Numbered from the stretch's first letter, positions 18,043-27,251 are shown. The stretch: 64,000 nt of DNA from Desertimonas sp963732335 (GCA_963732335.1 CAVSZO010000063.1:558001-622000), one strand, 5' to 3'. Numbers and translations: made by a program. The notes: generated by a model from the sequence alone, not told the origin.

Positions 18043-18698
18043 ACCCACCGACCCGCAGGCAGCGATCAGCCGGCGACGCCGCCGTTGAACGGGAGCCACC
18101 AGGGCGAGGCCGCGAGCGATGGCCAATGTCACTCACTACAGCGTCCACTACATGAGCGAATCGAGTGAGCCGTGGATTACCGACATCAACTGCTCGACCA
18201 GCCGAGTGGTGACACAGACGGCCCGCGCATTGCCACGATTCGATTCTTCGACGGCGCTGTTCCAGCGAGCGGAGCTGTCGACGGAGTCGAGGTGGTGAAC
18301 TTTTCCGTTGGCGCGGTTCACCGACGTCATCGCAACGCTCCGCAACGAGGATCGCATCATCGTCGGCCACAGCTCGCGCGGGCCAGACAGCACTGTCAGC
18401 GAACCGGCAACGTCCACAACTGCCGCGCGGAGGCGAGATCCCTCGTCCGCCCCACAGATATTTGTAGACGCAAGCTACGATGCGAAGCGCACGATCGATG
18501 CCGATTCAGAGCGCTCGCGACAGTGAGCGTGGTGGTTGCCGTGGTCCACCTGTTCCAGCTGGAGGCAGCAGCCGGCTGAGCGCGGGAGAGCGTGAGAAAA
18601 CTCTCACGCTCCGCCCACGTGACGTTCATGCGACACTCGCATCGTCGTCTCAGGAAACGACACCGGCGATGTGCCGGGAACGAAAAGGAGACGACCCG
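18043..18698. other. Mostly non-coding region before the SCP gene
   Basis: About 650 bases. A fragment near 18152-18400 gives peptides such as GPRIATIRFFDGAVPASGAV and RFTDVIATLRNEDRIIVGHS in different frames, perhaps a decayed small gene, but no family is recognisable. The last 110 bases hold a perfect hairpin (18588-18611), treated separately. Confidence 0.4.
18588..18611. promoter_or_regulatory. Perfect 10-bp palindrome carrying the AAACTCTCACG element
   Basis: GAGCGTGAGA, a four-base spacer and TCTCACGCTC pair perfectly. It lies about 90 bases before the ATG of the secreted SCP protein. The stretch AAACTCTCACG inside it (18598-18608) recurs exactly at 20406-20416 upstream of the two-component operon. 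This suggests an operator for the response regulator rather than a terminator. Confidence 0.5.
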
Positions 18699-19611
18699 AT
18701 GCGACGAGCCCGCCTACCCAAGTGGAGACGCACCAGCGTTGCCGCCGCTCTGGCGGTGTCGACGGGCGGTGTGGTGACCAGCGGAGTTCTGCACGCCGCC
18801 CCGGCGGCTCATTCGGCCGCCGTCGTCGGCGCAGCCGATGCGCCGTCAGACGTGACGCCGCAGCAGAGCATCTACGACCTCATCAACGCCCAGCGGCAAC
18901 GTGCCGGGATTCCGCCGGTGGGGTACGACCCGGGCCTGATGGCCGCCGCCCAGGCTCACGCCGATGACATGGCCCGCATCGACATGCTCACGCACGTCGG
19001 CTCGGATGGCACGACTGGCGACCAGCGACTCACCCGATCCGGGTTCGCCTCGACGGCCTGGAGCGAGAACCTCGCGATGGGTTACGCATCACCCGCTGAT
19101 GTCGTGGCGGCGTGGCTCAACTCACCCGACCACCGCGCCAGTCTGCTCCACCCGCAGTACCCGTTGATGGGCGTCGGTATCGCGTCCGGGAACGGCAAGG
19201 TGTGGTGGACCGTGGTGCTGGCCACCACCGATCCGGCAGCCACAGCGCCGCGCCGCTCCCGCTCCCGCGGCGCCCGCCGCGCGCCCGACGCCGCCGCGCC
19301 CATCTCGGCGGACAACTCGAGCTCCAACTCTTCGTCGAACTCGTCGAACAACTCGAGCAGCAACAGCTCGTCGAACTCGTCGAACAACTCGAGCAGCAAC
19401 AGCTCGTCGAACTCGTCGAACAACTCGAGCAGCAACAGCTCGTCGAACTCGTCGAACAACTCGAGCAGCAACAGCTCGTCGAACTCGTCGAACAACTCGA
19501 GCAGCAACAGCTCGTCGAACTCGTCGAACAACTCGAGCTCGCAACAGCTCGTCGAACAACTCGTCGAGCAACTCGAGCTCCAACAGCTCGAGCGAACTCG
19601 TCCGACGATGA
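18699..19611 (+). CDS. Secreted SCP/CAP-domain protein with Ser/Asn repeat tail
   Basis: ATG 18699 lies behind AAAAGGAGA. The N-terminal signal peptide has TSVAAALAVSTGGVV and an APAAHSA cleavage region. Residues about 55-175 are a bacterial CAP/SCP domain: SIYDLINAQRQRAGIPPVGY, AAAQAHADDMARIDMLTHVG, AWSENLAMGYASPADVVAAW and NSPDHRASLLHPQYPLMGVG. A basic linker follows, then a tail of Ser and Asn coded by a 36-bp tandem repeat. A one-base insertion after the last repeat (near 19545) throws the annotated frame into junk that runs to 19892; the restored Ser/Asn frame stops at 19609-19611. CAP proteins are extracellular with unclear enzymatic roles. The end coordinate is the restored one. Confidence 0.75.
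19355..19534 (+). repeat. Five exact copies of a 36-bp coding repeat
   Basis: The unit begins GAGCAGCAACAGC and ends GAACAACTC. It starts at 19355, 19391, 19427, 19463 and 19499, with degenerate half copies on both sides. Because 36 is divisible by three, the array is open in all six frames (Ser/Asn, Glu/Gln/Leu/Val or Ala/Thr/Arg on plus; Leu/Phe/Asp/Glu and others on minus). In the SCP gene it encodes the Ser/Asn tail. Copy number probably varies. Confidence 0.9.
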
Positions 19612-19698
19612 TGACGACGACTGAGAAGCTCCGTCGGTCGGCCGTGGAGGCGCACGCCAGCACGGATCGAGTTCCTCTGCCGGGCGGAGGACCGGGGC

Positions 19699-20360
19699 GT
19701 GATTGCCGAGCCGGTCCCGGCCCGGTCGGTTCTACCGGCGTGGTTCCGAAGCCTCAAGGGCATCGACCACGACGAGCTGTCGGCGACCAACGACGGCGTG
19801 ACGGTGAAGCGCTGCCTGCCGTTCCTGGACGCGATGTCGACGGGGTGGATCATGCCCCTTGCCGCCACGGTGAGGCTCGATGTCAGCGATGACGGCAAGC
19901 ACGTCGAGGCCGGTTGGGAGTTCGACCGCACGATGGTGAGCAACCATCGGCGTTCCAGGTCGCCGGCAATCCGTATGAGCCCCGCCCGCCGTTGAAGTTC
20001 CACAACTACTGGACAATCAAGACGGCGCCGGGGTGGAGCTGCCTGTTCATTCCCCCGCTCAACCGTCCGAACCCGGTGTTCGAGGTGATGAGCGGCGTGG
20101 TCGACACCGACGTGTTCGCCACGCCGGTGAACTTTCCGTTCATCGCCACGGCCGGTGATGGCGTCCATGTGCTGCCCAAGGGCACACCGGTTGTGCAGGT
20201 CATCCCGTTCCGGCGTGCCGATGCGGCCGTCTCGTCGTCGATCGGATCAGTGTCGATCCGCCCGGAATCCGATGGCGAGAAGGCGGCGCGCCGGCGCATC
20301 CATCGGGCGATCGCCGCCGGTGCCAGCTGGTACCGCAACAACGCCCGAGCGGCACGCTGA
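19699..20360 (+). pseudogene. Conserved hypothetical (DUF6065-like), one frameshift
   Basis: The first part reads VIAEPVPARSVLPAWFRSLK, then VKRCLPFLDAMSTGWIMPLA and HVEAGWEFDRTMVSNH. A lost base near 19938 moves the rest to the next frame: AFQVAGNPYEPRPPLKFHNY, WTIKTAPGWSCLFIPPLNRP and DVFATPVNFPFIATAGDGVH. Rejoined length is about 220 residues, or more if the in-frame upstream codons (IEFLCRAEDRG, from about 19660) belong to it. It resembles the DUF6065 group of unknown function as I remember it. No signal peptide or membrane segment. Confidence 0.55.
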
Positions 20361-20389
20361 GCCCCGGCGCGGACGCCCTGCGCCAAAGT

Positions 20390-20416
20390 TAAGAGGGTTC
20401 TCATCAAACTCTCACG
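20390..20416 (+). promoter_or_regulatory. Putative response-regulator binding site upstream of the two-component operon
   Basis: TAAGAGGGTTCTCAT (20390-20404) is followed by CAAACTCTCACG, giving two TCTCA half-sites about 10-11 bases apart, the spacing favoured by OmpR-family regulators. It ends 32 bases before GTG 20449. A 14-of-15 match to the first part, with the same polarity relative to the gene, lies upstream of the secreted protein at 23794. The second part is shared with the SCP promoter region. Confidence 0.5.
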
Positions 20417-20448
20417 TTCGAAGGCGCTGCGTCGGTCAGACTTTTCGG

Positions 20449-20893
20449 GTGAGGAGGTCGCGGACTGCGCTGGCGGCGGCGGTGATCGTGGCCGCGGCGG
20501 GGGTCGTCACGTGCGGCGTTGTCGTTGCCCTCGACAGGTCCCCGGACCGTCCGGTCGACCCGATCGAGTTGGATGGCCCGGCGCCTTCGTCGGCGACGAC
20601 ATCGACGTCGCCGAGTACGGGCGTGGTGCCACCGCCGACCGTCGCGCCGTCCACCACCGCGGCACCGACGACAGCCGTCCCGCCCACCACGATGCCGCTG
20701 CCGCCCGTGGTCACACCACAACCCGAGCCCGCCGACGACGGCCGCGCTCGTACCTGCGCCGCCGCCAACCGCCCGACCGCCCGTGCCCCCACCGGCCGAC
20801 GACGACGACGCCGACGACGCCAGCGAGGTCGACGACGCCAGCGAGGTCGACGACGCCAGCGAGGTCGGCGACGCCGGAGACGACGATGGGTGA
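20449..20893 (+). pseudogene. Small membrane-anchored Pro/Thr-rich acidic protein, one frameshift
   Basis: GTG 20449 starts RRSRTALAAAVIVAAAGVVT, a single transmembrane or signal segment, then a Thr/Pro/Ser-rich region (TVAPSTTAAPTTAVPPTTMP). A base change near 20740 moves the rest to the next frame, which gives PADDDDADDASEVDDASEVD and ends GDAGDDDG. Its stop overlaps the histidine-kinase ATG (stop TGA 20891-20893). DDASEV is coded by three 18-bp repeats. It is likely an extracytoplasmic partner or surface anchor translated with the kinase. No family recognised. Confidence 0.5.
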
Positions 20894-22361
20894 ACACCGG
20901 CTCCATCTCGGTTTCCGGGCCCGCGTGCTGGGCTCGTTCGTGGCCCTCGTGGCCGGCGCAACGTTCGCCGGCCTGATCGTGCAACGGGCCGTGCTGCTCG
21001 ACCGACTCGGCGGCGAGGTCGACGACGCGCTGAGACAAGAGCGCGAGGAACTGGAATCGTTGGCCGGCCCGTCGGGGGTCAATCCGCAGACAGGCGAGCC
21101 GTTCGGCACCGATGTGCGGGCCATCTTCGAGACGTTCCTCGTGCGCAACGTCCCCGTCGAGGGTGAAGTGTTCGTGGCCTTCGCCGACGGTGCCTACTAC
21201 CGTTCGACGCCGAGCCCGCTGCCCTTACACGAGGACTCGGTGTTTGTGGAACGAGTGGCGACGATCTCGTCCCCAGAGTGGGGTCGGCTCTCGACCGACG
21301 CCGGACCGGTGCGATATCTGGCGGTGCCGTTGCAGTTCGACGGCGACACCCGTGGCGTGTTCGTCGTCGCCAACTTCCTGCGTGGTGAACGCGAGGAGGT
21401 CGAATCAAACATCCGCGTCGCGGCCGGTGTTGCCGCAGGAATCCTGGTCGTGGCGACGGCCGTGGCGTGGTTCGTCGCCGGCCGCCTGCTGCGACCGGTG
21501 CGCCACCTGACCGAGGCGGCCGAGGCGATCACCGACACCGATCTGGAACGACGCATCCCGGTAGTCGGCAACGACGAGATCGCCAGGCTGACCCGCCAAT
21601 TCAACGAGATGCTGGACCGCCTGGCGCACGCGTTCGCCGCCCAACGGGCGTTCGTCGACGACGCCGGGCACGAGTTGCGCACTCCGATCACGATCATTCG
21701 CGGCCACCTCGAATTGATGGGAGCTGACCCCGTCGAACGCCAAGAGACCACCGCCTTGGTGACCGAGGAGCTCGACCGGATGAGCAGGGTCGTCGAGGAC
21801 CTGCTGTTGCTGGCCAACGCCGAGCAGCCCGACTTCATCCAAACCGCCCCGGTGGAGATCGCCGAGTTCACTACCGACGTCACGATCAAGGCGAGAGCGC
21901 TCGGCGATCGCGACTGGCGGCTAGACGCCTGCGCCACCGGCGAGGTCAGCGCCGACCGACAACGCCTCACCCAGGCGATGCTGAACCTCGCCCGCAACGC
22001 CATCGACCACACACCGCCCGACGCCGAGGTGGCGATCGGCAGCGCATGGGACAACGACGGCATCCGGTTCTGGGTGCGCGACACCGGCCCCGGTATCGCC
22101 GCCGCCGATCGGGAACGGATCTTCGAACGGTTCGCCCGCGGTGGCAGCGGTCGCCGCCGATCCGACGGCGCCGGACTGGGGCTGGCAATCGTTCGCTCGG
22201 TGGTCGAAGCCCACGGCGGCCGGATCCTGCTCGACAGCCGACCCGGCGAGGGTGCCACGTTCACGATCGTGCTTCCGGGCCGCCGTCCCGGCAGCACCGC
22301 CTGGCCCGCACCATCGCCGCCACTCGCCGCACCGGAGCCGAGACAGGAGATCATCACATGA
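20886..22361 (+). CDS. Sensor histidine kinase
   Basis: 491 residues from ATG 20886; the open frame further upstream is junk. A first membrane helix (residues 15-36) is followed by an extracellular sensor of about 140 residues, a second helix (182-200) and a HAMP domain (LLRPVRHLTEAAEAITDTDL). The phosphoacceptor is His262 in FVDDAGHELRTP. The ATPase has the N box NLARNAIDHT, G1 DTGPGIAA, the F box ERFARG and G2 GAGLGLAIV. The stop overlaps the response-regulator ATG (ATGA), so the two are made together. The signal is unknown. The next gene upstream, a membrane-anchored acidic protein, overlaps the start and may be part of sensing. Confidence 0.9.
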   Translation: MGEHRLHLGFRARVLGSFVALVAGATFAGLIVQRAVLLDRLGGEVDDALRQEREELESLAGPSGVNPQTGEPFGTDVRAIFETFLVRNVPVEGEVFVAFADGAYYRSTPSPLPLHEDSVFVERVATISSPEWGRLSTDAGPVRYLAVPLQFDGDTRGVFVVANFLRGEREEVESNIRVAAGVAAGILVVATAVAWFVAGRLLRPVRHLTEAAEAITDTDLERRIPVVGNDEIARLTRQFNEMLDRLAHAFAAQRAFVDDAGHELRTPITIIRGHLELMGADPVERQETTALVTEELDRMSRVVEDLLLLANAEQPDFIQTAPVEIAEFTTDVTIKARALGDRDWRLDACATGEVSADRQRLTQAMLNLARNAIDHTPPDAEVAIGSAWDNDGIRFWVRDTGPGIAAADRERIFERFARGGSGRRRSDGAGLGLAIVRSVVEAHGGRILLDSRPGEGATFTIVLPGRRPGSTAWPAPSPPLAAPEPRQEIIT

Positions 22362-23017
22362 CCCGGATACTGGTCGCCGAGGACGAACCCCGCATCGCCG
22401 CCTTCATCGAGAAGGGACTGCGGGCCAACGGCTTCACCACCTTGATCGCCGAGACCGGTCCGGACGCCGCGGCGATCGCCCGCGATGCCGACTTCGACCT
22501 CGTGATCCTCGACCTCGGCCTGCCCGAACTGGACGGCCAACGCGTCCTCCGTGAGATCCGCCGTCGGGGTGAACGACTCCCGATCATCATCCTCACCGCC
22601 CGCACCGACGTCACCGACACCGTCAACGGCCTCCAAGGTGGCGCCGACGACTACGTCACCAAACCGTTCCGCTTCGAGGAGCTCCTCGCTCGGATCCGGG
22701 TCCGGCTGCGCGACAGCGGTGAAGCCGAACCAACCATCTTGCAGGCCGGCGACGTCGTCCTCGATCTGCGGGCTCGGCGCGCCACCGTCGGTCACCGTTG
22801 TGTCGAGTTGACGGCTCGCGAGTTCACCCTCGCCGAGACGCTGATGCGTCACCCCGGCCAGGTGCTCAGCCGTGAGCAACTCCTCAGCCACGTCTGGGGG
22901 TACGACTTCGACCCGGGCTCCAACATTGTCGACGTGTACATCGGCTACCTCCGCAAGAAACTCGGCGACGACGTCATCGAGACGGTCAGAAGCATGGGAT
23001 ACCGCCTCAAGACTTGA
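22358..23017 (+). CDS. OmpR-family response regulator
   Basis: 219 residues, ATG 22358 overlapping the kinase stop. The receiver domain has the acidic pocket AEDE (residues 7-10), phosphoacceptor Asp52 in VILDLGLPELDG, Thr in LTARTD and Lys in TKPFRFEELLARIR. The C-terminal winged helix (LTAREFTLAETLMRHPGQVL, NIVDVYIGYLRKKLG) is standard. It probably binds the TCTCA-containing elements found upstream of its own operon and two neighbouring secreted-protein genes. A strong hairpin lies 190 bases downstream. Confidence 0.92.
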   Translation: MTRILVAEDEPRIAAFIEKGLRANGFTTLIAETGPDAAAIARDADFDLVILDLGLPELDGQRVLREIRRRGERLPIIILTARTDVTDTVNGLQGGADDYVTKPFRFEELLARIRVRLRDSGEAEPTILQAGDVVLDLRARRATVGHRCVELTAREFTLAETLMRHPGQVLSREQLLSHVWGYDFDPGSNIVDVYIGYLRKKLGDDVIETVRSMGYRLKT

Positions 23018-23208
23018 ACGAAACCGTCGGCTGGCAAAGGCAACGAATGCGACACCCTGTTGGCTTGATCGTCGTATCGAAACAACCGAATCAGCCGAGA
23101 ATGGGATCGGTCGACTGCAATCGGCGACGGCCCGGCCTGCAGTCACGAACGTCGCGCCGCGGCGACGGTGCCGACAGCAGCGGCTCGCGGACAGGGACTC
23201 GAAGCGGT

Positions 23209-23247
23209 GATGGGAGATGTGTGGCGGGCTGCCACACATCTCCCATC
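23209..23247. terminator. Perfect 17-bp hairpin between convergent genes
   Basis: GATGGGAGATGTGTGGC pairs exactly with GCCACACATCTCCCATC around the loop GGGCT. It sits between the response-regulator stop (23017) and the convergent secreted-protein stop (23294), so it can serve both strands. There is no U tract on either side, as is common in actinobacteria. Confidence 0.75.
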
Positions 23248-23293
23248 CAGCGGCACAGGGAATGGGCCGCCGACCGTGCTTACTGACGGCTGA

Positions 23294-23794
23294 TCACAGG
23301 TTCCGGCACTGGTCCTGCTTGTTGCCCTGGACGATGTTGCCGCCGCCCGTGGGTGCCGGCACGTTCGACTTGCACTGCAGGTTGCCGTTGATCCGGTTCG
23401 AAGAGAACGTTTGAGGGCCCCGGTTGGCGAACGACTGCACGTCCCCGGTCACCCGGTTCGACGTGACCGAAGCCGAACCACCCTGCCCCAGCTGAATACT
23501 GCCGCCGACCGTCGACGACGACACGGCCACGGCCCGATGGCCCTGGGCCTGAACGTTGCCAACGACGCGGACCTGCGCAGCGGCCAACGTGGCGCCGGAC
23601 CCCACCTTGATCGTGCCCTTGACGGTCGTGCCGGTGAGGCGACACGTCGCGCCGGTCGGGACACGCAGGTTGTCGACCGTGATGGCGCCGAGACTGCCGC
23701 GGCACACCCGCTCCTCGGCATGGGCCGACGGGGCGGTCATCATCGTGCACGCAGCGACGACACCAAGTCCGATGATTCCAAGGCGCTTCTTCAA
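23294..23794 (-). CDS. Secreted beta-repeat protein of unknown function
   Basis: 166 residues. MKKRLGIIGLGVVAACTMMT leads into a Sec signal peptide ending SAHAEE. The mature part is a run of short strands rich in Val, Thr, Ser and Asn (TVKGTIKVGSGATLAAAQVR, STVGGSIQLGQGGSASVTSN, NRINGNLQCKSN), suggesting a small right-handed beta-helix similar to polymer-forming or adhesin-like domains. Four cysteines may form two disulfides. About 92 bases upstream lies a copy of the element also found before the two-component operon, so control by that system is plausible. No family name assigned. Confidence 0.7.
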   Translation of the reverse strand: MKKRLGIIGLGVVAACTMMTAPSAHAEERVCRGSLGAITVDNLRVPTGATCRLTGTTVKGTIKVGSGATLAAAQVRVVGNVQAQGHRAVAVSSSTVGGSIQLGQGGSASVTSNRVTGDVQSFANRGPQTFSSNRINGNLQCKSNVPAPTGGGNIVQGNKQDQCRNL

Positions 23795-24255
23795 TATCTG
23801 CTCCTGTCAGTAAGGCTCCGCACCCCGATGGTCCGGAGTTGAGCATCACCCTGCGACCTCCCGATGAACTCGGCCTAAGCGAGCCGTGAGAACTCTCTTA
23901 TTCGGCCGGGACAATTGCGACGTACCGCCCGCTCACGTCCCTCCCCCAATGCACCAACTCCGCCGGCGCAGAGGTCGCGGTAGCCGTCGCTGCCACAGTT
24001 ATGGCGGTGGTCAATCCGGGCGGAACGGCGATGGCGGTCGCGGGCGTCGGTATTTGTATCTCGCGGACATCAGACAGTTCCCATGGCCGTGCTCGATACT
24101 CGACGATCGTGTCGATGGCACGTGCGCGATCCCATTCACCAGCCCGCTCCGTTTGAGGCGGGCGCGGAACGCGGGCAGCCGCTCGATCGCCACCTGTGAA
24201 ACGTGCTGGTGCAGTGAGTACGCCCTCACGAAGATCCGTCGATGCTGAACTCTGC
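23795..24255. other. Intergenic with a candidate regulatory site
   Basis: About 460 bases. The minus-strand sequence TAAGAGAGTTCTCAC at 23900-23886 matches the two-component promoter element at 20390-20404 in 14 of 15 positions. The rest gives peptides such as RPWELSDVREIQIPTPATAI on the minus strand that do not resolve into a known protein. Confidence 0.4.
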
Positions 24256-25734
24256 TCAGCGTCGCCGGCAGAGCTCATAGGTGTCGGTCCAGGGGCGGAG
24301 TTGCTCGAAGACGTGGCTCGCCGTGAGGACGCCGGCGTCGTCGTAACGGTTACCGATGATCTGCATGCCGACTGGCAGCCTGTCGTCGATGAATCCCGCG
24401 GGGATCGACGCGGCTGGGTGGCCGGAGAAGTTCAAGAAGTACGTCATGCACCAGCCGATGAGCGGTTCCACCTCGACGCCGGCGACCTCCCGGGGCCCGA
24501 CCGTGTCGCCGTCGTCGGCGTTGTCGACCTGGACCGCCGACAGGGTAGGCGTCACCAGGAGGTCGTAATCGTCAACGACTTGCTGAACGGCATCGCTGAC
24601 CTGCGTTCGCATCGTCTGGTCGCGAATACGGTCGGTCACACTCAGCCGGTAACCGTGCTCGATGCGCCGGACGTATTCGGGTGGCATTGCGTGGCGGTGC
24701 TCGCCCAGTAGATCGATCCCGGCCGCTCTGAGCCCTTCGATCCCGCCGATGTTGAGCGGCGCGATCGTGCGACACCACAGGTCGGCGAGCTCGATCTGGT
24801 CGTACGGCAGCAAGATCTCGACCTCTTCGACCACTGCCCCGGCCTCCTGGAACGCCGCGACCGCCGACGCCACCGACGTCGCGACGCGCGGGTCGACCGG
24901 GTACACGCCGAAATTTGGGCTGTATGCGATGCGCCTGCCCTCGAGATCGCCCCGCAGCGCCGCCATGAGATCGGGCGTGTCGGGCAGTGCGTACGGATCG
25001 AGCGAGTCGTAGCCGACGAGTGCCGACAACACGAGCGCGGCGTCTTCGACGGTGCGGGTGATTGGTCCCTCGGCGACGAAGCAATCAGTGCCGGCGAAGG
25101 CATTCGGGCGCAGCACCACGGGAACCCGGCCCCACGACGGCTTGAACCCGTAGACGCCACACCACGCCGCAGGGATCCGGATCGAGCCGCCGGCGTCGGT
25201 GCCCTCGGCAAACGGCACGAACCCGTCGGCGACGGCAGCGGCACTGCCACCCGACGACCCGCCGGTGTTCTTGGTGGTGTCGAACGGGTTCCGGGACGGA
25301 CCGAAGAGCGGGTTGTCGCACGTGCCGCGCATGCCCATCACGGGGCTGTTCGTCTTGCCGACGATGATCGCCCCCGCCGCCTCGACACGCTCGGCATAGG
25401 GGCAATAGGCGTCGATCACCTGGTCGGCGAGGGCGGGGATGCCGCCAAACGTCGACTTCCATCCGGGCTTGAAGTCGAACAGATCCTTCATGAGCGTCGG
25501 CACCCCATGTAGTGGACCGAGTGGGCTCCCGGCGCGCACCGCCTCGTCGGCGGCGGAGGCGGCGCGGCGCGCGTCGTCGTAGCCCTTGTACACCACAGCG
25601 TTGAGGTCGGGATTCCGCGCCTCGATGCGCTCGATTGTGGCTTCGACCAGCTCGGCCGACGAGATCTCGCCCTCTCGGACGCGGCAGGCGAGTTCTGTGG
25701 CTGAGGTGTACGCCAGGTCGTTGTCGAGTGCCAT
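24256..25734 (-). CDS. Amidase (amidase-signature family)
   Basis: 492 residues from ATG 25734. The Ser-cisSer-Lys set is complete: Lys in HGVPTLMKDLFDFKPGWKST, Ser in NTGGSSGGSAAAVA (the GGSSGGS signature) and the nucleophile Ser in GTDAGGSIRIPAAWCGVYGF. Length is normal for the family, which hydrolyses carboxamides to acid and ammonia. It is the last gene of the minus-strand catabolic locus and lies 32 bases after a frameshifted amidohydrolase, whose open frame runs on into the amidase. Its natural amide is unknown, but the position suggests a late step that releases ammonia or a small acid from the imported compound. Confidence 0.9.
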   Translation of the reverse strand: MALDNDLAYTSATELACRVREGEISSAELVEATIERIEARNPDLNAVVYKGYDDARRAASAADEAVRAGSPLGPLHGVPTLMKDLFDFKPGWKSTFGGIPALADQVIDAYCPYAERVEAAGAIIVGKTNSPVMGMRGTCDNPLFGPSRNPFDTTKNTGGSSGGSAAAVADGFVPFAEGTDAGGSIRIPAAWCGVYGFKPSWGRVPVVLRPNAFAGTDCFVAEGPITRTVEDAALVLSALVGYDSLDPYALPDTPDLMAALRGDLEGRRIAYSPNFGVYPVDPRVATSVASAVAAFQEAGAVVEEVEILLPYDQIELADLWCRTIAPLNIGGIEGLRAAGIDLLGEHRHAMPPEYVRRIEHGYRLSVTDRIRDQTMRTQVSDAVQQVVDDYDLLVTPTLSAVQVDNADDGDTVGPREVAGVEVEPLIGWCMTYFLNFSGHPAASIPAGFIDDRLPVGMQIIGNRYDDAGVLTASHVFEQLRPWTDTYELCRRR

Positions 25735-25766
25735 GTTGTGGTGCTCCCGTGATTCGGCCGGCTTCC

Positions 25767-26514
25767 TCAGTCCGGCAGGGCGAAGAGTCGCTGCGCGTTG
25801 CCTCCTTCGACAAGGGCGCGGGCGGCGGGGACGAGGCCGGCGTTGATTACTCGTCGGCGCTCGTAGCCGAGTTCGAAGTACGGGGCGAACGAGCCGGCGA
25901 TGAGTCGGTGGGGATCGAGATCCCCGGCGAGCCGTTCGATGAAGTCCTGGCGATAGACGCCATCGGTCATCACGTGCAGGTTGGGCGCTCGCTGCAGAGC
26001 GAACCAGGCATCGATCATCCCGAGGCCGGAGATGTTCAGCTGCCCGCCGGACGTCATCACGATGTTCACGTCGGGATGGGCGCGAGCGAAGTCGAGCAGC
26101 TGCAGCGGCTCGGACAGCGAGTAAGCACCAGCGGCGACGACCACGGGGACGCCGCGAGATGGCGGCGATGCTAACGACTGGCGACGCCACGCGGACCGGG
26201 AACGCCTCCTCGCCAGGGTGCAGGAACAGCCCGACGCAGCCGAGCTCGTCGAGGCATCTCGCGGCCTCGGCGCTTGCTCGCTCGCCGTCGAGCGGATCGA
26301 CCCGCCCCAGGCGGGCTACCGGCATGTCTACAGAGCTGGCGGCATCGACCAGCGCGTCGTTGGCCGGGCCGAGGTGGTAGTCGAACGGCCGACCGGGCGC
26401 GGCGACGAGAGCGTCGATGCCAGCGGCGGTGGCCGCAGCGGCCAGTTCGGCGAGCATGAGACCGCCAGCCCGGAACCGGTTCTCGCCTGCGACCACGAGG
26501 GCGTCGACGATCAT
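25767..26514 (-). pseudogene. Amidohydrolase-2-type TIM-barrel protein, one frameshift
   Basis: ATG 26514 overlaps the stop of the preceding gene (ATGA). The N-terminal part reads MIVDALVVAGENRFRAGGLM, ARLGRVDPLDGERASAEAAR and CVGLFLHPGEEAFPVRVASP. A base is missing near 26155. The next frame gives the rest: VPVVVAAGAYSLSEPLQLLD, VNIVMTSGGQLNISGLGMID and HRLIAGSFAPYFELGYERRR. Rejoined length is 249 residues, close to the neighbour at 26511-27251, to which it is related in layout. The metal-binding HxH of the barrel start is not evident, so it may be a divergent or non-metal member. One lesion in an otherwise intact operon could be a sequencing error. Confidence 0.7.
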
Positions 26515-27251
26515 CGGTCGATCCGGAGCAGCCGGGCTGCATTGGCACCGAGGACGAGTGCTTCGTCGGCCGGGTCAAGGCCGAGGAAGCGCACCTTGTC
26601 GAGCTCGAGCCGCGGGTTGCAGCCCGGTCCGTCCGACCCGAACAGCACCCGCTCGGGACCCACTCGGTCGATCGCGGAGCGGATGTGCTCGGGGTACGGC
26701 ATTGCCGACGTCTCGAGGTAAAGGTTCGAGTGCTCCACTGCGGCGTCGATCGCGTCCTCGACGTGGAGGTAGCCGCCCATGTGGCCGAGTACGATCACCG
26801 TGTCTGGCGCGGCCGCGGCGGCGAGTGCCATCGTCTGCGGTGTGGTGTAGGGGTCGTCGCCGCAGTGGAACAGGGCCGGCACCCCCAGGTCGCCGCACCT
26901 TCGCAGCAGCGACACGGTCGGCTCGTCGGCTGGGTGAGCGAGCGTCGTGGTGGGGTGCAATTTCAGGCCCTTCGCCCCACGCTCGATTCCTTCCTCGAGA
27001 GCCGCCGCGGCCTCGGTGCGGTAGTTCGGGTTGAGCCGCACGAAAGCGACGAGCCGGTCGGGAAACGTCGCCACGGCGTCGAGGATGTAGTCGAGCGCGT
27101 CCGGATTGAGGCCGGGCAGGTCGGTGTACGTCATCGCCACGGCCACGTCGATCCCGGCCTCGTCGAGCAGCCCTACGATCTTGTCAGGCGGGTGCATCCA
27201 GCCGAACGCCGGCGCCTCGTCGATGTGGGTGTGGAAGTCGATGATCGTCAC
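26511..27251 (-). CDS. Amidohydrolase-2 family metal-dependent hydrolase
   Basis: 246 residues from GTG 27251 with GGAGGCTGCAGG upstream. TIIDFHTHIDE carries the HxH metal motif of the amidohydrolase barrel. KLHPTTTLAHPAD, VPALFHCGDDPYTT and VIVLGHMGGYLHVED supply further metal or active-site histidines, and VLFGSDGPGCNPRLELDK is the conserved catalytic Asp region. Family members hydrolyse or decarboxylate small ring compounds and lactones. It overlaps the next gene by ATGA and follows the PPOX gene closely, so it belongs to the ABC-transporter operon. Confidence 0.85.
   Translation of the reverse strand: MTIIDFHTHIDEAPAFGWMHPPDKIVGLLDEAGIDVAVAMTYTDLPGLNPDALDYILDAVATFPDRLVAFVRLNPNYRTEAAAALEEGIERGAKGLKLHPTTTLAHPADEPTVSLLRRCGDLGVPALFHCGDDPYTTPQTMALAAAAAPDTVIVLGHMGGYLHVEDAIDAAVEHSNLYLETSAMPYPEHIRSAIDRVGPERVLFGSDGPGCNPRLELDKVRFLGLDPADEALVLGANAARLLRIDR

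Noticed and set aside
18588..18611. Intrinsic terminator before the SCP gene
   Set aside because: No plus-strand gene ends nearby and there is no U tract; sharing of AAACTCTCACG with another promoter favours an operator.
19355..19534. CRISPR-like array of 36-bp repeats
   Set aside because: The repeats are directly adjacent without spacers and are coding, so this is a tandem coding repeat.
19082..19663. Leu/Phe/Asp/Glu-rich minus-strand protein across the repeat
   Set aside because: It exists only because the 36-bp array is open in all frames; flanking parts are shadows of the SCP gene.
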